64,000 nt of DNA from Solen grandis (GCA_021229015.1 CM037778.1:17119214-17183213); one strand, 5' to 3'; shown: positions 11,531 to 21,514, counted from the first letter of the stretch. The notes: a model not told the origin generated them from the letters alone. Program-made: numbers and translations.

Positions 11531-13301
11531 AAGATCATCACCGGTCAGGTCGGCTCACCACTCTAGGCGTGCGGGTCACCGATCTTCGCCGTTCCTAACT
11601 GAAAAAAGTTCGGACTCGAGTTCTTCCTCAGGCAGCCCTGCGGTCTCTCCGCGTCGGCCACCTGCTTCCTCGTGTTCCAGGGTGCCCAAGAAACGGCCCC
11701 CCAAATGTTCCCCGGGCATTTCCGGTCACCGGTCCCCTAGCTCTGCTCCTAGGGACCGGTCCCCTTTACGCTCTGCCACGTCTCGCTCTTCGAAGGATCA
11801 AGGTGCGGATTTTTCATCGCAGCCTCATACCTTCGATCCTTCCACGTGGTGGTCCCGCATGATGGGGGACTATGCGAGGCACTTCAGTTCTGCCTCCCCT
11901 CCTGTCATACCGGGCGAGCCTGCTCCTTCTAGGAGGGATGGGGTTTCTCTTCCACCAGAGACCTTAGATCACCGACTGTTCCTTCAGTCTTCTCCCCCCT
12001 CGGGGCCACAGGGCGCTTCTTCTGCACAGCCCCCTATGTGGCCCTTCTTTCCTCCATTTCCCTTTATGGGCTTTCCCCCTCAGGATGCTCCCCCATCTCG
12101 TCCTTCTCCTGAGACTGGGCCTCCTCCCTCCGCTCGCAACCCTCCTACCAGTGGGGCTGCTCTGAGCGGACACTTGGAGGACGAAATCTCCCTTCATGCT
12201 CCTGAGGAGGAGACCTTATTTGCCGAGGATGTGCCTCTTTCGGCCACCTCGCGCCGATCCAGTGCCCCTTCTGAACCTCGTACTGACAATCCTCTCTCTG
12301 ACGAGGAGGACGAGTCAGACGACAGTCGTTTTTCCATGGACAGGGCTGTTCAGGAGGTCTTTGCTACCCTACCTGAATCGGTGTGCAAACCGGCCCCTCC
12401 TCCCTCCCGTAAGAGGTGCGAGGGTTACCTCGACCTCGTCGGTAAACCTAAGGAAGCCAAATCAGTCGAACCGGAGTTGCTTCCTTTCTCTCCGGTCGTC
12501 CGTTCGGCCCTGGAGGATTTCGAATCTTCCTCCTCCTCCAAGCCAGGACCGGGCTGGTTTATTCCCACTTCAGACCTTCGGCCTTTGGGCTTTAACCCCA
12601 AGACCTACAAGTTCTCGGAGGGTGAATTTTCTATCCACCCTCCGAAACTGGACTTAGATGCGAGTCGGCTCCGGCTCAAGGTCCCCTCTTCTTTACCGCT
12701 TCAGCAGAAGGTCTTGGATCGCTGGGAGCAACGCTCCCGCTTTCTTTCCGGCATCTCGTCTCACGCTGACTCCTTCGTGGCCGCACTTTCGGTCAAACTA
12801 CAGCAAAAAGATGCCTTATCTTCTTCCGTCAGGCTTCTTTTAGAGGCCTTAGCAGCGACTGCAAAACATTCTATTTCTCTATCTCTCTCTCTCTCTTCAG
12901 AGATGACTCGCTGCAGGCGGGATGCCATCCTGGACGGCCCCAACAAGCTGCTTCTCTCCTCTTCTCGAGAAAAGCTTAGGTCGGCCCCTCTTTCTTCTTC
13001 GTCCCTGTTTGGGGGCCGAATCAAAGAAGTAGCAGATGCCTCCAGGGAGGAGCAAATGCACGGAGCGGTGGCCTTCCAACCCCGCACTCCTACTTCGGCT
13101 CCCCCTAAATTCCGGATACCGAAGAAGCCTTCGGCTTCTACCGGTAAATCCCCGAAGGACTCGGAAAAGGGTAAACCTCAATCTTCTTTCAGAGGTAATC
13201 CTTCTTCCAGGGGTGCCTACCAATCTGGTCCTCAACGACCACGATACCCTCCTTCATCGCCCCCCCACCCCTTCTTCTACCTCTACCAGTCAAAGGGGTA
13301 G
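11488..13301 (+). CDS. DIRS gag-like protein, main part
   Basis: The frame is open from about 11488, after a TGA, to the TAG at 13299-13301; the first ATG-independent context is PKKRPPKCSPGISGHRSP near 11682. The protein is Pro/Ser-rich at first, with an acidic patch (LSDEEDESDDSR) in the middle. A more ordered segment follows (VFATLPESV to about KLQQKDALSSSVR), resembling the conserved core of DIRS-type gag proteins. The C-terminus is basic and Arg/Gly-rich (SSFRGNPSSRG), typical of RNA binding. It lies just upstream of, and slightly overlaps, the RT frame. Function is assigned from position and composition, not from a catalytic motif. Confidence 0.7.
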
Positions 13302-15427
13302 GAGTAAGCCCTAGGGGTGCGTCCTTTCTTCCGCTTCCTCTTCCAGACGTTCAATTAGGAGGAAGAGTTTTTCTGCCCCTTCCAGTAGGCGGCAGACTCA
13401 CTCATTTCATTCAGCAATGGGAGACAATCACAGACGACCAGTGGGTCCTGTCTATCGTGAGACACGGTTATCGGATTCCGTTCAGTCGTCCCCCTCCACT
13501 GTCACGCTCCCCCATTCATCTCTCCTCCAATCATCCTCGTCTGGGACTCGCTATTTCAGATCTTCTGAAAAAAGGAGCGGTAGAAAGGGTCTCGATTCTA
13601 ACCTCTCCGGGGTTTTACAGCCGTCTCTTTCTGGTTCCCAAGAAGGACGGCGGTTTTCGACCGGTCATAGACCTATCTCATCTAAACTCCTTCATTCCGA
13701 AGGAACACTTCAAAATGGAAACAACTTCGTCGATCAGGACAGCCGTCCTCCCCGGTCACAGGGCTGTTTCCCTGGATTTATCGGATGCCTACTTCCATGT
13801 ATCTATCCATCCCCATTCCAGGAAGTACCTTCGCTTTACGGATGGTCGAACTGTCTACCAGTTCAGGGCTCTTCCGTTCGGCCTGTCTTCGGCCCCCAGA
13901 ATCTTCACCAAAATAGTTTCGGTTCTGGTCGCCAGGGTTCATTTTCGCGGCTCACGCCTTCTGGCGTATTTCGACGACTGGCTTCTTCTTCACATGGACC
14001 CAGTCGCTCTTCTCGACGAACTTCAATGGGTGACAGACCTAGCTCTCCGGCTAGGCTTCATCCTCAACTCCGAGAAATCGGAGTTGATCCCATCCCAGAA
14101 CTTCACGTTTGTCGGGATGCAGTTTCTGACCGACCTAAACAGGATCAGAATTCCGGAACCCAGAATTCTGGCTCTTCTAACTCTGGTTCGGGGGTTTTCG
14201 CGTCGGCAATCGATCTCAGCTCGCGAATTTCTATCACTTCTTGGTGTACTCAATGCAGCAGCGGATCTTGTTCCGCTGGGCCGCCTTCACATGCGACCTC
14301 TTCAATTTATCCTACTCTCGATCTGGCGTCCCAGTCGAGACCATTTACAGACCATTCTTCCAGTTTCCCCAGAATTGGTTCATCATCTCAGTTGGTGGAA
14401 TTCCCCCTCGTTTCTCCGAGAGGGTGTTCCTCTTTCTCCTCCTCAACCGGAACTGTTCCTCTTCTCGGATGCCAGTCTGTCAGGCTGGGGTGCTCATCTG
14501 GAACCTCTGGGTCTCACAACCTCGGGTCTTTGGTCCCCTCGGGACGGTTCTCTACATATCAACAACCTGGAACTCAAGGCGGTTCTACTAGCCTTACGAC
14601 AGTTTTCTCCTCTCATTCGAGGCAAGTCTGTTCTAGTATCTATGGACAACACGACTGTTGTCTCTTACATCCGCAGACAAGGGGGGACGCACTCGCCTTC
14701 TCTGTGCATGGAAACATGGCACCTTCTTCATTGGTGTCAGGTGTCTTCGGTACTCATTCAAGTCAGACATCTTCCGGGTCGTCTAAATGTCTTAGCGGAC
14801 CAACTATCACGCAGGCATTCTCTTCTCCCCTCGGAATGGAAGTTACTTCCTCGGGTCGCAACAGCTCTGTTTGCGATTTTCGGGTCTCCGTCTGTCGATC
14901 TATTTGCAACCAGGCTGAACAACCAACTTCCACTGTTTGTGTCACCGGTATCGGATCACAGGGCTTGGGCGATAGATGCTCTGTCTGTGAACTGGGATCA
15001 TCTATTTGCTTATGCGTTTCCACCATTTTCTCTGATTCCCTTAGTTCTAAGGAAAATCCTGCGATCTCAGTGCAGGATCCTCCTTGTAGCTCCACTTTGG
15101 CCAACGAGATCTTGGTTCGTGGATCTTCTTGATCTTCTGATAGACCATCCTGTAGAACTTCCCCAGGTTCCGGACCTTCTGTCACAAGGTCGGAACAGGG
15201 TCCTACACGAGAATCCCTACGCTCTTCGTCTTCACGCTTGGATGTTATCCAACAGCGAGTTAGACAGAAGAAATTTTCGGCAACAGTTGCCTCTATTATC
15301 TCTAAGGCCAGGAGACAATCTACTCGATCTGTCTACCAGGCAAAGTGGAAGGTCTTCCGTGATTGGTGTATCGCACGGCAGATTAATCCGGTCAAGGCTC
15401 CTGTCAGAGAAATCGCTAACTTTCTAG
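13262..15427 (+). CDS. DIRS reverse transcriptase / RNase H polyprotein
   Basis: The frame is open from at least 13262, overlapping the gag end, without an obvious ATG; GGRLTHFIQQWETITDDQW leads into the RT domain. RT motifs follow: FRPVIDLSHLN, SLDLSDAYFHVSIHP (catalytic Asp), FRALPFGLSSAPRIF and AYFDDWLLL, which supplies the YxDD box. RNase H follows, with FSDASLSGWG, NNLELKAVLLAL, SMDNTTVVSY and HLPGRLNVLADQLSR carrying the acidic residues. The C-terminal part (VDLFATRLNNQLPLFVSP, AYAFPPFSLIP) is the segment that follows RNase H in DIRS proteins and may be a vestigial methyltransferase-like domain. Translation probably depends on a frame change or reinitiation after gag. No internal stop is present. 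Confidence 0.93.
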   Translation, partial: PPPLLLPLPVKGVGVSPRGASFLPLPLPDVQLGGRVFLPLPVGGRLTHFIQQWETITDDQWVLSIVRHGYRIPFSRPPPLSRSPIHLSSNHPRLGLAISDLLKKGAVERVSILTSPGFYSRLFLVPKKDGGFRPVIDLSHLNSFIPKEHFKMETTSSIRTAVLPGHRAVSLDLSDAYFHVSIHPHSRKYLRFTDGRTVYQFRALPFGLSSAPRIFTKIVSVLVARVHFRGSRLLAYFDDWLLLHMDPVALLDELQWVTDLALRLGFILNSEKSELIPSQNFTFVGMQFLTDLNRIRIPEPRILALLTLVRGFSRRQSISAREFLSLLGVLNAAADLVPLGRLHMRPLQFILLSIWRPSRDHLQTILPVSPELVHHLSWWNSPSFLREGVPLSPPQPELFLFSDASLSGWGAHLEPLGLTTSGLWSPRDGSLHINNLELKAVLLALRQFSPLIRGKSVLVSMDNTTVVSYIRRQGGTHSPSLCMETWHLLHWCQVSSVLIQVRHLPGRLNVLADQLSRRHSLLPSEWKLLPRVATALFAIFGSPSVDLFATRLNNQLPLFVSPVSDHRAWAIDALSVNWDHLFAYAFPPFSLIPLVLRKILRSQCRILLVAPLWPTRSWFVDLLDLLIDHPVELPQVPDLLSQGRNRVLHENPYALRLHAWMLSNSELDRRNFRQQLPLLSLRPGDNLLDLSTRQSGRSSVIGVSHGRLIRSRLLSEKSLTF

Positions 15428-16296
15428 TTTTTCTTTTTAACGAGAAAAAACTTGCGGTCAGTTCTATCAAGGGTTATAGGTCCATGTTATCGAACACTCT
15501 AAAGTTTCACACATCCTCTTCCCTTGGTTCGGATCCTTATCTTTCGGAAATTATTCGTTCGTTTGAACTGTCTAGGCCAGTCTCTCGTTCGTTAACTCCC
15601 AAGTGGGATCTTTCTTGTGTTTTACTGGCTCTTACTAAGGCACCTTTTGAACCTCTTTCTGAGGCTTCACTCCTGCACGTAACATGGAAGACGGTCTTTC
15701 TCATAGCAATGGCGTCTTCTAAGCGTCTTTGCGAAATTCATGCCTTTTCTACCGAGGAAGGCTATTTACGCTTTAACAAATCTGATGGCTCTGTATCCTT
15801 GAGTTTTCAACCTGGTTTCCTTGCGAAAACCCAACTCCCTTCGGTCTGTTCCCCTCCGGTAGTTATTCCGAGCCTTGCTAGGTCTTGCGCTAGGGGTGAT
15901 CCTGATCGGCTTCTTTGTCCGGTTAGAGCCTTGAAGTTTTACCTTCAGAAGGTTAAATCTTTACGGGGTCGTCGTCTTCGTCTTTTCCTCCCAATAAAAG
16001 GGGGGGGCGAAGTTTCGGCAGCATCAATATCTCGTTGGGTAGCCTCAACTATCAAGTTTGCCTATTCGGATCTTTCGGACAGGGATCTATCCTTTTTAAG
16101 AATTAGACCACATGAGCTCCGTGCTTTGTCTGCTTCTTGGGCTTTCTTGAATAAATCCCCCATGGATGATATTCTTAAAGCGGCCTCTTGGAAGTCCTCT
16201 ACTACGTTTTCTTCCTTTTATCTCCGCTCACTGGCTAACCAATCACAAAACCTTGCGGATTTGGGTCCGCTTGTAGTAGCTCAGACAGTAGTTTAG
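15238..16296 (+). CDS. DIRS tyrosine recombinase
   Basis: About 350 residues in a third frame, overlapping the RT frame by about 190 bp. The N-terminal core-binding domain (ISKARRQSTRSVYQAKWKVF) is followed by a catalytic domain with the first Arg in SSKRLCEIHAF, the HxxR pair in RPHELRALSASW, and the candidate nucleophile Tyr in TTFSSFYLRSL. These make up the R-HxxR-Y set of tyrosine recombinases. In DIRS elements this enzyme inserts the circular cDNA without target-site duplication. The frame begins without a clear ATG, so the true start or frameshift site is uncertain. No stop interrupts it, so catalytic competence is plausible. Confidence 0.93.
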   Translation: MDVIQQRVRQKKFSATVASIISKARRQSTRSVYQAKWKVFRDWCIARQINPVKAPVREIANFLVFLFNEKKLAVSSIKGYRSMLSNTLKFHTSSSLGSDPYLSEIIRSFELSRPVSRSLTPKWDLSCVLLALTKAPFEPLSEASLLHVTWKTVFLIAMASSKRLCEIHAFSTEEGYLRFNKSDGSVSLSFQPGFLAKTQLPSVCSPPVVIPSLARSCARGDPDRLLCPVRALKFYLQKVKSLRGRRLRLFLPIKGGGEVSAASISRWVASTIKFAYSDLSDRDLSFLRIRPHELRALSASWAFLNKSPMDDILKAASWKSSTTFSSFYLRSLANQSQNLADLGPLVVAQTVV

Positions 16297-16423
16297 TCAT
16301 CCTGTCTGACGTTTTTCGCTCTTTCGAGAGCGTTTACCATCGGCGGCTTTGGTCGTTTTCTACTTCGGGTGTCGCTGCAATCAAGGTTCTTCGTTAGCAA
16401 CCTCCCACCTTAGCGACGAAGTC

Positions 16424-16518
16424 ATACCTGAAGTAATAACAGGTAACGTATTTATGCTATTAAAATGAAATTTTTGAAGTAAAATTAATTTTAATTAGTA
16501 AATACTTACCTGTTATTA
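16424..16518. repeat. DIRS internal complementary region
   Basis: The first half is the reverse complement of the left outer terminus (10561-10608). The second half is the reverse complement of the right outer terminus (16682-16740). The junction reads across ATTAAAATGAAATTT. This matches the model in which the region templates joining of the two ends into a circle. Confidence 0.9.
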
Positions 16519-16559
16519 CAGAGTCCCACCTCCCTCCCCGCTTGCTGGTGGTTGTATCC

Positions 16560-16740
16560 CTCGATGGCTTCATATACAATTGGAGAACGGGGGTTACACT
16601 CTGGTAACTAGGGGGTTTAGGGAATGGTTTATTTTGCGGACTCTGTTTTGGAAGCTGTGCACAAATAGACACATACCTGAAGTAATAACAGGTAAGTATT
16701 TACTAATTAAAATTAATTTTACTTCAAAAATTTCATTTTT
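16560..16740. repeat. DIRS right inverted terminal repeat
   Basis: Inverted copy of the left repeat over about 130 bp, then a right-specific outer end TACTAATTAAAATTAATTTT through TTTCATTTTT. The right-specific end is complementary to 16463-16518. Confidence 0.9.
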
Positions 16741-16925
16741 TTACTCTATACATCATTAAGGCAGTATATTTTAAATTATTTTTTCATCTCTATTTAAATG
16801 ATAAAACTGACTCTAAGTTAACACCAACACAAGCACTAGTATGCTTTAACTGTTTCAAAAAAATTCAACATTTTCATTTTGATGCCCATCTGTTCAACAC
16901 AGAATCATTAAAGATAGTTTGCATC

Positions 16926-17258
16926 ATTAAAAACTGTTAAAAAATAAACTACAATATAATACTGAAGTGGGTGGGGGTAATGCATTAATTCATTAAGACA
17001 GGTTTGTTTTTAGATCTATCTATAAACTTTTATACATTAAATTATGCACTTCATATATTATCATTTGTTGAATTGTGGCTTTGGGTGGCTTAAATTGATG
17101 TAGGGAAACAAAACTTGCAAAAAAAAAGAAAAAAGAAAGAAAAAAAGATGTATAAAAGTGTATAGATATATCTTAAATAAGTCCTGTCTTCATTAATTAA
17201 TGCATTACCCCACCCACTTCACTATTATATTGTAATATATTTTTTAAAGACAGTCTTT
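16926..17258. mobile_element. Foldback/MITE
   Basis: Arms of about 100 bp (16935-17032 and 17149-17255) are inverted copies sharing GTGGGTGGGGTAATGCATTA and a TATAAAAG segment. The 115-bp loop contains a purine-rich AAAAAGAAAGAAAAAAAG run. There is no ORF. Confidence 0.8.
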
Positions 17259-17538
17259 AAATGTGTTTTCTTTCATAAATAACATGTTTGATAACATTAT
17301 TGAAGCTTTTTAAAACATTTTAACAAGTTTTATCAGTGCATGCTTTTTTCCATTATTTCCTTATGAACAAACCGGAAGTAAACAATAGATTCAACCATAA
17401 CTGTAAAAATGCATGCTTTTCACATGCTAATCAAAAAAACACATAAAAACAAGTTACATAATTATAAAAAATGACATTTCTCAAACACCTGGCCCATACC
17501 TTTACCAGTTAACTTTATTTTTTGCCATTTTTAGACAA

Positions 17539-17617
17539 TCTGCCCTGTTTACTAGGTATTGTCTGCATATAACAATCTGTCGTATAATGCAGACGATACC
17601 TAGTAAACAGGGCAGAC
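17539..17617. repeat. 30-bp-arm hairpin
   Basis: TCTGCCCTGTTTACTAGGTA and its reverse complement flank a 19-bp loop, with one mismatch over about 30 bp. It sits near the right end of the CAGTG transposon and may be a subterminal hairpin or a separate small insertion. Confidence 0.75.
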
Positions 17618-17808
17618 GAAATATATTCAGCTGATATTTTATTGTGCAACATTTGTTGATTTAATGAGAGAAACTCATCATTTTGCACCCCAAAATGAAC
17701 CCTAAGTGGGGGAATTTTCAGCATAATAGGGGGAAAAATATATACTTCTGGCAGGGGGAATGCCACCGAATTTCGCCGAATATTTTAGCGAAAAAAACCA
17801 CTGTTCTA

Positions 17809-18929
17809 GCACCCTACGCTTTCAAGTAACGACACATCACCGACTGGCTGATATACTATCTACATCAATGAATAACTCCATAACATCAGTAATGTTTACA
17901 TAATGTTTACAGGCCGGTTATCTTTTTCCATCCTATATTACAACCATTACCATTACAACAATCACATTCTTTGGGATTTTAGAGGGGTGTCTCAGTGTTA
18001 AATGTTTTTTTTTTGTTTTTTTTTCAAGTTTTGAGATGTATTAAAATTAGCCAGCAGTTGCCTGAATCTGCCTCGTTGTTTAGTTTTTTTTAAAAGAACA
18101 TTTTTGGATAGTTAAAGGGGCATTAAAAAAATGTAAGGTGGTTACAGTTGACAAATGATGTTGCAGATTGCATCAGTGTTCACTTAATAGTTTTATGCTC
18201 TTTGCTGCTCAGGGCCATGTGGTAATATATTTTGAGAATGCTTCAACAATTGTTTCTTCTTTTCCCATCTTGCATCATTGCTATGCAATTTGTACAAGCC
18301 TTCTGTAGATTATAAATCTTGATCATTAAGACACTTTACTTTGATAAGCTTAGCTTCTGAAGAAACTTTTTATTATATTTACTTATAATTTTTTATTAAT
18401 TCTGAGATAAATCTGATATTTGCATTCAAATGCTTCTATGTATCAGATATTGTTGCCATCATATGTATCAAAGAAACTGCCAGAGAGCCAACGACATTCT
18501 GTAGAGAAATTAGATTAGTGATCTATATCAGTGAAATTGCTTAAGGTAGATCTAGTCTTTGTCTAAATTTTGCATAATTTAAGCTAGAAATTCAGAAAAG
18601 ATTACTATACCCATTTTCTGTATAATAATTATAAAATTAATTTCTATTGAAATAATCATATCTGGTATAGACAAAAGAAACAATTTATTTTCATTTTCAA
18701 TTTGTTTGCATAGTATGAGGGACTGAACACAGATGACCTCCATGTTTGCATATATACTGAGTTATAAATTGATAAATACCAAATTATTTTCCAAAAGATG
18801 GGTAATAAAATCAGTCAGAGTCTTGGAGACTCAATTAAATCTGTAAAGATTTAATTCTGTAAATATTTGCTAAACATTAAATTTTGACAAGGTAGATAAC
18901 CAGAACTACTCCTGCTGAACGTTAATCTG
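17809..18929. other. Non-coding stretch
   Basis: AT-rich; no exon or repeat end supported. Confidence 0.35.
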
Positions 18930-19200
18930 ACCATTTCCTATAGATTCTCTCACTTCTTGATTAAGATTGAGGAGTGCAGTGCACAAGAATGATAACTCTA
19001 CCTTTCATAATTTTTTTAGTTCTTGCCCTTTGTTATTTTTCAGGCTTAATTTTTATCTGGAGCATATATAAACTCAAAAAGTTTTTGAGATAACAACTCG
19101 AAATGTCATAGGTGGATAGATCTCATTGAGGAGGAGTGCAGTGCACAAGAATTATAACTCTGTTATTCCCTTTGTCATTTTTCAGGTTTAATTTTTGTCA
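18930..19200. repeat. Body fragment of the 'TATACCCCCAC' repeat
   Basis: Two partial units share GAGGAGTGCAGTGCACAAGA, ATAACTCT and CCCTTTGTCATTTTTCAGG with 8843-9100. Neither terminus is retained. Confidence 0.65.
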
Positions 19201-20254
19201 CAGTTACCTTAGGGTCTTCACATGGGGTCCATATCTATAATCATTTTAAACATCAGTCTTCATTTCCAAAAAATGAATTTTTCTACTCTCCAACACATCT
19301 TCTTACAAGCAAGCATTCAGCGGGGGATGGCCATGTCAACATGGCTTTTGTTATAATAAATGATATTAAAAAATAATAGGCTTACTTCCTTTAATACTCA
19401 ATTATTTTCAGGAATACTCAGTTTATTTATTATACTCAATTATTGCTTGGACATATACTCAATTAGTATTGAAAGTAAGTATATAATACTCAGTTGTCCA
19501 ATAAATATATTCTTTTGTTGTCTTAGCAAAAGGAAATCCTTAAACATTCAGTTATTTGACCTACTTAGAGCCAAGAAAAAATTAGTGTGAATACACAATT
19601 GTAACAAAAAAACATTTGTTTTGTATCATTGCAATCATAATATGAAGGAATGGTATGAAATCTCATGTGAAAGGTAAATGACCTGACGTGTTTGAATGTA
19701 TGATTGTATTTGTAAAGGTCAGAGGGTTCTTATTTGTATGGGGAAGTCTAGTTCAGCTGTACAATACAGGGGCAATATTTACATCTGGAGATTGACTCAA
19801 TTCTATCAGTCTTTATGAACCCAATATTGTCTGAAATATTTACACTCTTAAACTATTAACAGCCAATTTAACGAGATGATAGGAAAAACTACCATGATAG
19901 ACGTTTTTATCAAAATTAAGGAATGATGAAGCAGAAATACTAACAGAAATAAGTGAGTTTTGACTTAGCCAATAGAAATTCACACAAGTTACCTATCAAA
20001 TATGGCCCTAGATCCATTACAATGTATCCTTTAAAACATACATGATTATGCATATAGCATGGGTGGGAGATGGATTGATTGTTGTATTCATGACAGGTAA
20101 TGTGTCTGTACGTTATAATGTACCTGAACTGTGCATATGTAAAAAAAGTGGGTGTGTAATTGTCTTTCTTCTTTATTTTTTTAATGGGTCCGAAAATATG
20201 CCCTCTTTCTCTCAGGGAAATTTGCTGTATGTACCTGTTATTATAGCTATTACG
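19201..20254. other. Non-coding stretch
   Basis: Contains several spaced copies of an 'ATACTCAATTAT'-like phrase between 19395 and 19490. No exon could be supported; the open frames here lack splice or domain evidence. Confidence 0.35.
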
Positions 20255-20372
20255 GAGGGCCATGGTCCAGTGGTAACATAAATAACTGCAAATCAGAAAG
20301 TTGTGAGATCAAACCACATGGGGTGCAGGAATCTTCTACTGATCCTACCCAGAAAAAGGGATTAGTTTTAGT
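20255..20372 (+). mobile_element. SINE head fragment (tRNA-like)
   Basis: GGCCATGGTCCAGTGGTAA resembles an A-box region and GTTGTGAGATCAAACC a decayed B box, similar in layout to the SINE at 1745. The tail is replaced by the TTAA-flanked element that follows. Confidence 0.4.
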
Positions 20373-20373
20373 T

Positions 20374-20613
20374 AACCCTTTCCCTCATAGAGGAAACCAT
20401 GAAAAGACCTATGCGAACAACATAAAACCAGATCAGCCTGCGAGTAACTCGCAGGCTGATCAGGTTTTATGCTGTTCGCTGCTCCTCAGTGATCTGGAAA
20501 TGAGGACTTTATAATTAAATTTGGTATGGTTTAACTGTGTTTTTTTGCAGATCAGGCTTTATGTGGTACCTATTGAGTGCGTCAGAATGAGTCTATATGA
20601 GGGAAAGGGTTAA
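20374..20613. mobile_element. TTAA-flanked non-autonomous element, copy 2
   Basis: TTAACCCTTTCCCTCATA at the left and TATGAGGGAAAGGGTTAA at the right are near-perfect inverted ends bounded by TTAA. The internal palindrome CTGCGAGTAACTCGCAG is intact here but reduced in copy 1 (3966-4149). No coding capacity. Confidence 0.85.
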
Positions 20614-20660
20614 CTTGTTTCCCTATTGACATAAATTTACTATTATCTTTTATTAAGTTG

Positions 20661-20716
20661 TTGCGTCAAGGAAGTGCAGTAGAGGTATAAATCACCTTCA
20701 GAAATAGCTCTTTTTG
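20661..20716. repeat. Right-end fragment of the 'TATACCCCCAC' repeat
   Basis: AGGTATAAATCACCTTCAG followed by AAATAGCTC matches the right ends near 9380 and 9500. Confidence 0.5.
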
Positions 20717-20930
20717 TTAGAAATTGAAACCTGAACTATTCCAGCACCGAAGCTTCCTTGATCATAATCGAAAACCCACATTCTTTCAATACACCTTGCT
20801 TCTTAATCTTATATAACTGAAGTGACAACGGAACATATATCGTGGGTTTTCAACTATGGTCCTTGATATTGATGTGAATAAACTGCGACACTTGTTGATA
20901 CGTCAGTGTTTCTATGGGTATTTATTTCAG

Positions 20931-21114
20931 AGGGTTGTGGACGTGTGCCAGCTACACCTGCCCCTACTGTTCCCCCCACCCCCACCCAGCCGACCATCAA
21001 TGGTAGCGTGCGCAGTGTCGAGTGTACCTCCGCTGAGAAAAACTTGACTGCCTGCCTTAATGAGGGCACCTGCTTCGTGCTGATACTTAATGAGGATCGG
21101 ATGCCGAACTGTCA
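20931..21114 (+). CDS. Exon encoding first part of an EGF domain (ErbB-ligand-like)
   Basis: The segment has an acceptor (TTTATTTCAG) before 20931 and a strong donor GTAAGT at 21115. The frame encodes a Pro/Thr-rich linker (TPAPTVPPTPTQP), then an EGF half-domain: C, nine residues, C-LNEGT-C, twelve residues, C. This matches cysteines 1-4 of an EGF domain, and the CLNxGTCF core is typical of neuregulin/EGF-type growth factors. The exon stops one residue after cysteine 4. An intron between cysteines 4 and 5 is a conserved property of ErbB ligand genes. The exon for cysteines 5-6 was not found in the window; it may be beyond it or in the gap at 22911-23010. A secreted or membrane-anchored ligand is inferred; the exact family member is open. 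Confidence 0.75.
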
Positions 21115-21514
21115 GTAAGTAGTTGTCAACTTTTCTGAGAAATATTTTTGTAGCATTTTGTCAGGAAGTTGACATTTTAAATTTTTAGGATTGTCAGTGA
21201 GAAGTCGTCAGTTATTCTAAGAAATATTTAGATTAAATGAACCGTCAGTAAGTTGTCATCAAGAGAAATATTCTTGCCATTATGTTGTAGTTTTCAACTG
21301 TTCCGAGAATTTTTTTTTTTTTTAGCAAATTGTCAGAAAGTAGTTTTCTGCTGTTCTTAGAAATATTTTTATTTTATCAAAAAAGCATTATGGTTCCAGT
21401 AATTGAGCATGTGACTGAGAACAAGAGGGCTGTAGGTTCAAGCTCAGTTTAGGGTCTAAAGCTGTCATGACCTTCTGTAATGCACAACTATGGCAGCTAT
21501 TTTCTCTTACTATT
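21115..21514. other. Intron or intergenic sequence with short reiterated phrase
   Basis: The phrase GTCAGTAAGTAGT/GTCAGTGAGAAGT and TTCTAAGAAATATTT recur four or five times between 21112 and 21365, a decayed duplication that includes the splice donor itself. A possible SINE head (GTAGGTTCAAGCTCAG) lies near 21430. Confidence 0.5.

Larger units (their letters stand above)
10561..16740 (+). mobile_element. DIRS-type tyrosine-recombinase retrotransposon, near full length
   Basis: About 6.2 kb bounded by inverted terminal repeats (10561-10718 and 16560-16740), with an internal complementary region (16424-16518) made of the reverse complement of the left outer end joined to that of the right outer end. 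Three coding regions lie in order on the plus strand: gag-like, reverse transcriptase/RNase H, and tyrosine recombinase. This layout is the defining architecture of DIRS elements, which replicate through a circular intermediate and integrate by recombinase rather than a DDE integrase. GC content is visibly higher than in the flanks. Only the gag region carries an obvious frame break, so the copy may be young. Confidence 0.92.
10479..17803. mobile_element. DNA transposon (TIR CAGTG), split by a DIRS element
   Basis: The left end CAGTGTTTTTTTTCAC (10479-10494) and the reverse complement of the right end, CAGTGGTTTTTTTCGC (ending 17803), match at 14 of 16 positions. The pentamer TTCTA lies directly outside both ends (10474-10478 and 17804-17808), consistent with a 5-bp target duplication. 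Removing the DIRS insertion leaves about 1.15 kb with no transposase, so this is a non-autonomous element. CAGTG termini suggest a hAT-type group, but superfamily is uncertain. It also hosts a foldback (16926-17258) and a hairpin (17539-17617). Confidence 0.6.

Noticed and set aside
13417..15132. A 571-codon open frame overlapping the DIRS RT
   Set aside because: Ser-rich sequence without motifs in another frame; it is a shadow of the GC-rich RT/RNase H coding sequence.
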